This document shows positions 1-9,248 of a DNA stretch of 28,616 bases, one piece after another. The notes beneath the pieces were generated by a model. The model was not told the DNA's origin. It did no database searches and saw nothing but the letters and a program-made list of their open reading frames with translations. Each line of letters starts with the position of its first letter. Position 1 is the stretch's first letter. The stretch is from Beroe ovata. Its lineage: Eukaryota > Ctenophora > Nuda > Beroida > Beroidae. The position numbers and the translations under genes were made by a program. The stretch lies in the NCBI GenBank assembly GCA_946803715.1, contig CAMPET010000185.1:1-28616 (forward strand), given 5' to 3'.

Positions 1-2030
1 GATGGGTACTTTCGCAAAAAAATGCCTAAAATATTGGTAAATTTGTAATCACTAATGTGAGAGAACTGGAAGGTTTCAGGACTCCATCTCTCGATATGTT
101 CTTGGTTATGGCCTCGAAAATGTTAATAACCGGGTTTAAACGAAATTGATCGCTTTAAGACATAATTATGACGTCATAATTGGTACTGGGTATGGAAAAT
201 TTTGCAATTTGAAGCATAACTGGATTTTGTGGATTTCAAGGACATTTTGATGAACGAAACAGGCTATTTGATCTGAACTGCAATTGTATGTCCAAGTTGC
301 CGATATTCCATCAACTCAATCCGATTGGCAATCAGTTAATCACCTAATTAACCTAATTAAGGTGAATATCTGTAGATCTGACGCAGATATACTCGTTATT
401 CCAACGGGAATCGAGGCTTTGGTTCGTGTCTGTGCAATTTGATGATACTTGTTCGGTTACTCCGAAAACCTCATTATTCAACTGACCTAATTAACCTTAT
501 TAAGTTCGATATCTCGTGATCTAAAGCAGATTGGCGGGTATTTTCAACGAAATGATATGATGACAAGTCCTTAATGATTAAAGCAATCGATTATAATTCA
601 CTTTATGTCTCAATTAGCTAATTGGATAATTGACCAATTCGGAAAATTTAACTCGAAACGTCTAGATTTTAAAAGAAATGTATATCTCGTGCTGAATGCT
701 GTGTCTAAATTTCTCATTGTAAATTGGTCGTTATCCATAGCATGTAGCAGGCGCCACAACAAGTGAAGTAGTAGATCAGAGTGTACCGAGGTACACAGAC
801 ACTGAACATGAAACCCTTGGGGTTAGGGCAAATGCAATCCATGATCACGTGACTATCACTTGTGACTGTGTATTGTGTCGACCAGTGAAGTGGACGCTTG
901 CACATGGAACACATAGCGATGCTAGAAAGGCGTGATTATATTAATATCACGTTCTAATGGAGGAGTGTTGAGAAACTCTACTTGACGTGTATCAGAGAGA
1001 AGATAATGAGAAAATCCAATTAGCGTGGATCTGCAGTTATTGTTCTTCATATCTGACGTGTATCATGATACAATGGGAGTGATATCTTGAGGGGCATTGT
1101 GTTACTGCGGTGAAATGGAAGCTGGCACATAAAACACGTGTCGATGCTGAGAAGAAATGTGAAGTCACGTGCACGTTGTGTGGAGTCCTACAAATCCGTT
1201 ACTCGCCACGTAACCAGGGAGATACTTTATATAGGTGGAGAAAGCCAACGCTACTCACATTTGAAATCACTTCGTGTTTTCTGCCATCTCTCAATCTCTT
1301 GAATTCTCTGCCTTTTTAAGAGCAAGAACTTCATATTATAACAGAACTGTCAACTTCTCGTTCGATAACGAANACTATCGCAAAATAATCCCTAAAATAT
1401 TGGTAAATTTGTAATCACTATACCGAGAAAACTGGAAGGTTTCAGGACTCCATCTCTCGATATGTTCTTGGTCATGGCTTTGAAATCCGGAATAACCGGG
1501 TTGAAACGAAATTGATCGCTTTGAAGACATAATTATGACGTCATAATTGGTACTGGGTATGGCAAATTTTGCAATTTGAAGCAAAACTGGATTTTCTGGA
1601 TTTTAAGGACATTTTGATGAATAAAACAGGCTGTTTGTTCTGAGCTGCAATTGCATGTCCAAGTTGTCGGTATTCCTTCAATTCCATTCGATTGCCAATT
1701 AACCTAATTAACCTAATCAAAGTGAATATCTGTAGATCTGACGCAGATATACTCGTTATTCCAATGGGAATCGAGGCTTTGGTTCGTTTCTGTGCAATTT
1801 TATGATACTTGTTCAGTTACTCCGAAAACCTCATTATTCAGCTGACCTAATTAACCTAATTAAGGTCGATATCTCGTGATCTAAAGCAGATAGGCAGGTT
1901 TTTTCGACGAAATTATATGATGCCTAAGTCCTTTATGATTATAGCAATCGATTTAAGTTCACTTTATGACTTAATTAGCTAATTGGATGATTGGCCAATT
2001 AGGAAAATTCCACTCGAAACGTCAATATGA
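1..2030. repeat. Two diverged copies of a ~650-bp repeat (1-~662 and ~1374-2022)
   Basis: The block starting with the shared text around 30-120 (ggtaaatttgtaatcact, then ctccatctctcgatatgttc) recurs from about 1397 with roughly 85-90% identity by eye. Both copies end near the shared gaaacgtc at about 655-662 and 2016-2022. Each copy carries an 18-bp perfect palindrome with a TGACGTCA core (164-181 and 1531-1548). Each also has two internal diverged sub-repeats built around cctaattaacctaatta. The second copy begins immediately after N 1373. I see no coding potential; the short open frames here do not resemble any family. It could be a dispersed repeat or an unmerged overlap at a contig join. 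The spacer 665-1372 holds a weaker ~45-bp imperfect repeat (883-930 against 1108-1155) and no gene that I can recognise. Confidence 0.75.
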
Positions 2031-2155
2031 TGAAAGTGAGGAATATCCCACTATTCTAGGACTGAAAAACAGTGATATTTTNACCCGTTCTTTACCCCAC
2101 CAAAACGGGTGGATTCTTTGGGAAACTGGAAGCGGAGGATGGCGGTGTTTGGGTA

Positions 2156-2395
2156 GGTTGCTAAGGGAGAATGTTTATATAGCGTGTGTTGCTAGGGGAG
2201 AATGTTTATATAGCGTGTGTTGCTAGGGGAGAATGTTTCTATTGCGTGTGTTGCTAGGGGAGAATGTTTCTATAGCGTGTGTTGCTAGGGGATAATGTTG
2301 CTATAGTGTGTGTACAATGTTGCTAAGGGAGAATATTGCTATAGCGTGTGTTGCTAGGGGAGAATGTTGCTATAGTGTTTGTTGCTATGGGAGCT
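2156..2395. repeat. 31-bp minisatellite, about 8 units
   Basis: Tandem units of about 31 bp share the text gttgctaggggagaatgtt followed by tatagcgtgt, with small variations (tatatagc, ctattgc, gctatagt). The array lies in non-coding DNA upstream of the first recognisable SLC5A7-like exon, probably in an intron of that gene. An open frame runs through it only because the unit lacks stops in one frame. Confidence 0.9.
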
Positions 2396-2493
2396 AGATA
2401 ATATTTTAATTTTCCCTCTCCCCCTCTATCACTGCCATAACAAGCCCCCCCCTTTTTCCAGTCCCATCACATAACACTCTCTTCCCCCCTCAG

Positions 2494-4710
2494 TTCGACT
2501 ATGCCATCATGCTGATGTTCGGTGGCATACCGTGGCAAGCCTACTTCCAGAGGGTCCTCTCCTCCAGAGACGACAATGTGGCCAGGACACTCTCATTTGT
2601 TGGTGGCTTCGGATGCTTCTGCGCCGCCATCCCATCCATCATCATCGGTGAGTGGGACCAGCCCGAACCTGGTGAACCTGGCCATTACACAGACTTTGCA
2701 TCTTTGATAAGACCATTCTACTACTCCCTTCCTATCAGTAGTAGATACTAGATGCGACCAATTGGCACGGTGCCAGAATAATCTGTGGGTGAATTCTCCA
2801 CGGATATGTCATAACACTTTGTTATCCAGGGCTGATAGCGATGAATACTAACTGGGCAATGACTGACTACCCCGCTGGTGCATTGACCACGGACAACTAC
2901 AAACTCGCTGTACCTCTCTGTCTTCTCTACCTAACTCATCCAGCCGTAGCATTCATTGGTAAGTGAAAACAAGAAGTTTTGAAAACATCTTTACAATTTG
3001 ATGATTTTCTATTCTTCATTCTTGTATTTAGCTCATTGATAATCATTGATGATCTGCAAACTAATCATGAACTTCAGCTGACTTCTCTTAAACCCACGCT
3101 TAGAAAATCTTGCCATAGATTCTTACTGACATTCATCAGGGCGCTGGCAAGCGCCCGCAGCCACGGAAAGAAAATGGGCGTGGTCCCGGCCCGTAGGGCC
3201 GGGAGCACTGCCCGAGGCCCGAAGGGCCGAGGGCAGTGCTGGTTTGAAGTGATACGAACTCCCAAAGCAGTGGTGAAGTCATTCAGCGTTTTTTCAAAAA
3301 CGCGCTTGCCAGCCCTAATATATAAAAATCTACCAAATCGCCAAAATCGCGATTTTCACGCTATTATTAAACCATGTTAACGAAGTCTGTTCACCTTGAA
3401 AATTTGTACAGCTCGTCNAATTTCAGATCCAACCTGTTTCAGAGAAACGGGATGATAAGAAGCTGTAATTGTTTTTTTTTGCCCCAAAGATTATTTTCTT
3501 TTTTCCGACTTCGTGGATACATTTGCAAGTTGATGACAATTTTCTCGTTGTCCAATGCAATTTCTTCACCAGGTTCACAGTTTGGTTCCTGAGGGGAATT
3601 GTCGTTGTAAACACCATCATCGCTATGTTGATCGCCATCTATGTAAAGACTGTGTACGGTCTTTACTTAATTTGCAGGTAAAAGTGATTTGCAGTTGTAC
3701 CTGTGGTGAATTGAAGTACTTATGATATAAGATCACTCCTCAGCCTCCAGTAAGAATGCAAACATGAACTAAGAGTCCTCTACACAGAAGTTGATAGCCT
3801 AATGACATTCAAACCACCGTGGAGTGACTGATGAAAACTACCAGAAACAGTCCTCACCTCTCCCTTTCTCCCTCAAATTTAACATATCATAGATTGCAAT
3901 CCTGACAATCCCACCCCCACAACCCCTCTCCTCCCTCCCCCAGTGATTTGGTCTTCATCCTCCTCTTCCCTCACCTGACTCTGGTGGTGCACGCGCAGCG
4001 TTTCACCAACAAATACGGCATGATCGTGGGATTCACTCTGGCTCTTGTCCTGAGACTGCTCGCTGGGGAACCGGTTCTCAAGTACAATGCTATCGTCAAG
4101 TTCCCTTATTACAAGGAACCGGTAAGTGCCAGCGACTCAGCGAGAAACCGACTTTATTGTTGTTCTTCTTTCATGATATCTGGCTATCCGGTTGTCAGTT
4201 TAGATGTTATCCGTCCACTGGTATTCTCATGACCCTGACCCATTCCCTCAGTCTGTTGATGATGATGGAACCACGGTGTACGGAGTCCAGAAATTCCCAT
4301 TCCGAGTTCTCCTTATGCTGATCAACATGATTGTGTCTGTCGCTGTGTCTCTCGGTTCTAAATACTTCTTCAATCGATTCCCGGGTGAGTCGCATGTGGA
4401 ATTCTCCAGTGAAATTTGATCGGTCATCGGTGACCAATGCTCCTGTATCTGACGTTTGGACGGTACACCAATTATACACTATGTGCCTGATATATACTGG
4501 GTTTTCAACTTTTCAACTTCTCTTGCAGAGTACGCACATTGGGACTGTTTGGGTGCCACTGACCCTGAGCCTGATTTCTTCAACCACGAGGAGCTCGATG
4601 GGAAGAGGCCGAAAAGCGCCGGGTCAGTGCAAGACAAACCCCAGCCCAGTTCAAAAACTGTCATTGCCAACGTGAACGGAAAAGATGGAGATCAGAATGG
4701 AAGTCTGTAA
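2494..4710 (+). CDS. SLC5A7: High-affinity choline transporter-like protein (SLC5A7/CHT type), 3' part, one exon missing
   Basis: Exons: 2494-2647, 2830-2958, [missing], 3573-3677, 3944-4121, 4252-4384, 4529-4710 (TAA 4708-4710). The product would be a sodium/chloride-coupled plasma-membrane choline carrier, which in neurons feeds acetylcholine synthesis. The first exon reads FDYAIMLMFGGIPWQAYFQR, almost identical to the CHT1 segment. KTVYGLYLICS followed by DLVFILLFPHL matches the CHT1 KTVYGLWYLSSDLV region. GEPVLKY, KFPYY and QKFPF follow in family order. The C-terminal tail is hydrophilic and ends NGSL. Upstream exons are absent, so the N-terminal half lies outside the window or was lost. 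Exon 2 ends in phase 1 while the next exon needs phase 2. Joining them directly gives a stop after six codons, so an exon is missing between 2958 and 3573, where N 3418 lies. Donors and acceptors are otherwise consensus. Confidence 0.88.
3138..3316. mobile_element. Hairpin-rich MITE-like element in the SLC5A7-like intron
   Basis: A GC-rich island of about 179 bp lies between imperfect inverted ends: agggcgctggcaagcgc on the left (3138-3154) and cgcgcttgccagccct on the right (3301-3316). Two internal palindromes follow each other: cccggcccgtagggccggga, then an arm pair cactgccc..gggcagtg around ggcccgaagggcc. No open frame of a transposase is visible, and I could not find a convincing target-site duplication. 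The base composition differs sharply from the AT-rich flanks. Confidence 0.65.
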
Positions 4711-4825
4711 AGCAATGATTTCGTGCTCTGAAATCTGTATATAGACTTCCTCATTATGTGAAGCAGTTTAGACTTTTTCTAAAGAAACAGACCCAAACTG
4801 ATACTCCTTTACGAGGTTTTGAATC

Positions 4826-4837
4826 AATAAAAATAAA
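4826..4837 (+). promoter_or_regulatory. Tandem polyadenylation signals of the SLC5A7-like gene
   Basis: Two AATAAA hexamers lie back to back at 4826-4831 and 4832-4837, about 115 nt after the stop codon at 4708-4710. This is a normal 3' UTR distance for a compact animal gene. Confidence 0.7.
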
Positions 4838-5048
4838 TGATATTATCCGACTTCTTTTTCATAACAGCTTATCCTGGCATCCTACAACTGAAAGACTTAT
4901 AATTTCATCAGCAATCATATATTATTTCAGACAATGCATTTCACTGAAAGACATTGTATTTGTATATCTACTTGTATAGCATATCTACATTCTACATTTC
5001 TACATCATACAATTACATGAACATCATATTAAGTGCAGTTTAACTTAA

Positions 5049-5514
5049 TTGCCGGATGTTATCTGTCCACTGTTTCTTGCGCGCGCAAGAAACAGTCTGA
5101 TTAAATTTTTAAGATCAAATCTGGTCCTGGCCGCGGCCGCCGCGTTGTCTTGTAGGATTTCACCCTACCCTTGCTGGCGGGATTCTATCCCTGAAAATCG
5201 CGATCGGGGCGGATTGAAAACGCGCGGCGCACCGACGGTAGGGTAAAATCCTACAATGTGCACACGTTGCGCGCCCCTGTTCTACTCAGTGAACTTAACT
5301 GAAAAGTCGTAAAAAGTTGTCTCCAAACCACGGAGACGCGCAGCGCGCGCGGAGTATTTGGGTCACGCAGCGCGGGAACATCCTACAACCGTTGTCTAAT
5401 TAGTAATTCTACCAATTTGCACTATGCGCTCATGTTCCTGCCGCCTTCGATGAGGGCGCGCGCGCACGAAACAGAGGTCAGATAAAATCTGACAACGTTT
5501 CCGTGGTTTGGAGA
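5049..5514. mobile_element. Nest of inverted-repeat (MITE-like) elements between the two transporter genes
   Basis: Several inverted repeats are stacked here. The outer pair is ttgccggatgttatctg at 5049-5065 and its imperfect complement ggtcagataaaatctgacaa ending at 5495. A perfect 26-bp palindrome, ctgtttcttgcgc plus its complement, spans 5070-5095. A 107-bp unit at 5150-5256 has ends TTGTAGGATTTCACCCTACC and GGTAGGGTAAAATCCTACAA. A further end resembling it (catcctacaa) occurs near 5385. Finally, 5320-5338 and 5496-5514 form a 19-bp inverted pair with one mismatch (core CTCCAAACCACGG). The block is GC-rich in an AT-rich spacer and encodes nothing recognisable. Relatives of two of these units occur downstream of the ABCA gene (26338-26893). 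The rest of the spacer, 5515-6000, shows no feature that I can support. Confidence 0.75.
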
Positions 5515-6013
5515 TTAATTTTCGAAAAATTAGTCTTCATAACAAATTATATCCCAATTGAAGCATACAGTGATTTTTGTCACTGACAATTGATGAATTC
5601 ATCACTAAATCATTGGGAGGCATTAGAGAAAGGGATCTGCCTCTATTCTTGATGGCCAATCTTCGTCACATGACTCACCGGATGGTGCATTTGACCAATC
5701 AACAATGAGATGCAATGCTAAAAGAGTAAAAGTGTTTGAAAATTAGGGACCCTTCCCCTGAAATACCATTCTCTATCGGGAATTTGTATGAAAACAACTG
5801 TTGATTTTTGATGTTCCCATGCTGCTTGACCCAAATACTTGCACAAAGTAGAATCAGGGGCCCACAATGTGTGCGCATGTTTTATCAGTGTCAATGTTTC
5901 TGAAACTCCAAGTGATAATATACCGAAACTGTTACATAAGGTTTTACTGTTACATAATTTCAACTAGATCATTTTATCCATTTTTATGAATACCTCTAAA
6001 TACTTCAACATCC

Positions 6014-6064
6014 TAGCCAATTGGGGAAGTAAGGTTATGATTAGGGAAATTTTTTTGGTTTTCA
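6014..6064 (+). promoter_or_regulatory. Possible CCAAT box and 5' UTR splice acceptor ahead of the ABCA start
   Basis: A CCAAT sequence occurs at about 6016 (agccaattgg). A pyrimidine tract ending in ttttttggttttcag at 6064 looks like a good 3' splice site 33 nt before the ATG. The first coding exon may therefore be preceded by a non-coding exon. No TATA box stands out. This is inference from motifs only. Confidence 0.35.
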
Positions 6065-6097
6065 GAACCACATAGTCTTATCAGAAAATCAGTCGAT

Positions 6098-9000
6098 ATG
6101 GGAAGAAGATTTCTACAGCAACTAAATGTTATTCTGTGGAAAAATTATAAGCTTAAAACTCGTAGACCAGTGAGTAATCAGAAACTTAAGATATTTTGAA
6201 GTCAATGAATTGGTAGGACAGTAAAAAATATTTATTTCACTTTCAAAACTAAGCTGCACTTCAGATATTATTCCTCATAGAGCTGATTGTACCTCTTGTC
6301 CTCTGTATTATCTTGGGAGAGGTGAGAAAGACGAAGCCACCAGTAGTTGAAACAGCTACTAACAGTTTTCCCATTGGATTGCCTTCAGCAGGACTGGTTC
6401 CATTTATACAAAGTCTCCCAGTTATTGGTTGCTGGGATTATAATAGTGAGGGTGCTGAATACTATCCCTTGCCCCCTTGGTGAGTGGCAAAATTTATAAG
6501 TGCTTGTGCTGAATGATTCATTTAAGATACTGTTCTTTGTTTTGACTCAAAGTAAAATATATATATCTAACAGACCCCTATTTTTCAGGCTTGAAGAAAT
6601 ACCTAATATTGAAAAGGCTTTCAGGAGGATAGTTGCATGGCCATTAATCAGGAAGGAAGAATATAAAAAACCCTTTGCTTCCTTTGCTAGCAATGACCTT
6701 GGACTTACTAATAAAGAAGCAATAGCTCTTACTGTTTCTTCAGTAGATCTTTTTCCTGTCTTACAAGATACATTCCTCATGACTGTAAATAAGGATTTTG
6801 ATTTCTTGTTTGAATTGTATTTCAAACTAGGTTAGTTTATTCATAGAACCATCAAATAGTTTGAGTAGGTAATTTGCTTGTTTCAGGTTGATAACAGAAC
6901 AAATAGTTCATCCATGATAAATCCACTGAAGATATTACCATCACTTCTGAGCAAAGACATTGTGAGTTCAATTGATGACAGATGTGTATAATTGTATGAG
7001 TTTTCTTTAAACTGTCATTCTTTATTCATTGGCTTTATTCTCAGGACACGACGTTTGATGTTATCCTCACTGAAAAAGCCTGTAATGGTGAAATAGACTC
7101 TATCATGGACTTTCCCAGGGATGATCCTTATAAATTATCGCCTAATGAGATAGATAGAATTGGTAAAAGTATCTGCTCCATGAACAGTGCACAGAAATCT
7201 ACATTCAAATCCTACACCAAGCCTGATGATGCGGAAATAAAGAAAGAATCTCAGCTATTGACATCACTGCTGAAAGATTCATTTTATCCAATACCCTTGG
7301 GGGCGAGTGCACCTGTGTTAAAGATCTACCAGCGGTCTCTTAGCTCAAAGTTCCGATCAGCACAAAGTACATTAGCTCTCATCAAATACTACATCTGTCC
7401 AAACTTTCATACTGAGATGGAAACCTATTTTGTCCAGTAAGTGTTGCCAATACGAGTAAGTGTGGGAATACGAGAGTTTATAAGATATTTTAACAAATCC
7501 TATACCTTAAATATGATGCAAATTGTCATAGATGATAACCTAAATGCACTCAACTAGTCTGGAACAAGAAATGAACAACGTTGAAGCATCCACTTTGAAA
7601 GGAGATGATGATAACGATGGTGACAACCAATCAAATGATGATGTAACACAAGATGAGCATTCAATCAACAAACGAAGTCCACAACAGAATGTGAACATGA
7701 TGAGCACCTCAAAAGAAGAGGTAACCCTGCCACGATAAGTTGCCTCACCCTTATATATTCGACCTCATTCAATCCGCATCTTAGGGAGGATCCCCTATCG
7801 GTGATTCTCTACAGGTTACCAAAGCACTGGAACAGAACAATCAAGACATATCAATCATGCAAAGTGAGATTTGGTATATGCTGACCAAGGGTGAACTATT
7901 CTACTCCCCAAAAACACCACTTGTAGAGAGTGTGATTAAAGAGGTATTCCAACTGATTCGAGTGGTTTCGGGCTGAGGTTTGAGAAAAGAGTTATCGTTA
8001 AACTCTACCTCTTTGCGCAAGTTGCAACTCAAAGAAACCATGTTATCCCAGGCAAACAGAAGCTTCGAACTTCTTGACGATATTCAAACGAAGTTGAACA
8101 ACGCTAATGGCAGGGTCAAGGATCTCATGGGAAAGACGGAAGATGGTATCACAGGAGTGGTGAGTGTGACATGCACGTGTGTCTTATCTGAGTGTTTGCT
8201 CAGTTCTCACTTTACACTTTCCTGACAGAATTTTTTTCAGCAAATAGAGTTTTACCTTCTTACTTACTCTCCAAGTTTGGGCACTGTTCAATTATCATTC
8301 TGACTATAATTAATCACCCTGTCCGCTTACCCTGCCCCGCAGGTTGTGAGTGCACTGATCAAGACACTCATTGAGTACACGGGGATGGAAGCACCGGACA
8401 ATGTCACTTTGTTCCTCGATAATGTCTCACACACTCTGACAATGGTATGCCGACGCACGGGTGTGCTTACAGTACTGTTGTACAGTGTATACTGTATACT
8501 TGTATAGTAGTGCACGTTGTATAGTACCTACTAAATATACTACACGTCATGCACCATACATGTATTATTATACTCGTGCATCAACCTCTTTTTAGTGCAT
8601 AGAAGGATCGCCAATCACCTCGAATACAATACATTACACAGTATCCAGACTACACAGCCTTCATTCTACTTCCTTCATCAATTGCTCAATTATTGTAATG
8701 ATGCAATGGACGTGTAGTGTGTACTGCATTAACACGTACTCACAGGTGTCCAACTTCTCGTCCAATTTCTCCCTCAACCGATGGACGGGTTTTGAAACGG
8801 AGCGTGAGATGGAGTTAGCGGCAGTGGACGTTCAGGAGTCTGAGGACAGGTGGCTGTGGGGCGGCATCACATTTGAGGACGTCGCTGATAATAGGACAGA
8901 GTTTCCGTCCAATATTCGGTACAAAGTGAGGATGAGGAGTGGGTTCATGCCGCCGCTCAAAGATATTCGATACTTGTGAGTTGGTAACGGGCACTCTATC

Positions 9001-9248
9001 TATCCGTAATTTCCTTGATGTGAAATATTGGTAACCTGGAAAACACTGTTTGTTCCGACTATCGAAACATCCATGAGCTGCATCTCACACATATCTTGAA
9101 TAGGTATTGGCGTAGTTACCCGTACAACTTCCTCTGGGACAGGCAATACTGGGTATACGGGTTCATCTACATTCAGGATATGATTGAGAGTGGAATTACC
9201 AATATCATAACAAACGGAACATTTGATCCGCCCGGGTTTTATACGGAG
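6098..9248 (+). CDS. ABCA exons 1-11: N-terminus, TM1 and ectodomain 1
   Basis: Exons: 6098-6169, 6265-6479, 6589-6829, 6887-6961, 7045-7436, 7558-7720, 7815-7943, 7992-8159, 8343-8444, 8746-8975, 9104-9248. Exon 2 carries TM1 ([17 protein letters not shown]) and then leaves the membrane. Family landmarks in the ectodomain are LFYSPKTP in exon 7 (ABCA1 ILYTPDTP), WGGITFED and IRYKVRM in exon 10, and [14 protein letters not shown] in exon 11 (ABCA1 GGFAYLQD). Exon 6 encodes an Asp/Asn-rich, probably disordered insert. Exon 3 ends at a GT whose phase is off by one against exon 4. Exons 7 and 8 are in one continuous frame broken by a single TGA at 7974-7976; the 48-nt 'intron' 7944-7991 that would remove it has no pyrimidine tract. 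The other junctions keep frame. Confidence 0.82.

Noticed and set aside
2979-3380. 133-codon + frame through the GC-rich element, considered as the missing choline transporter exon
   Set aside because: Its sequence has no resemblance to the SLC5A7 segment (no serine-rich helix) and it runs through inverted repeats.
4758-4979. 73-codon + frame after the choline transporter stop
   Set aside because: Falls in the 3' UTR, overlaps the AATAAA signals, AT-rich, no family resemblance.
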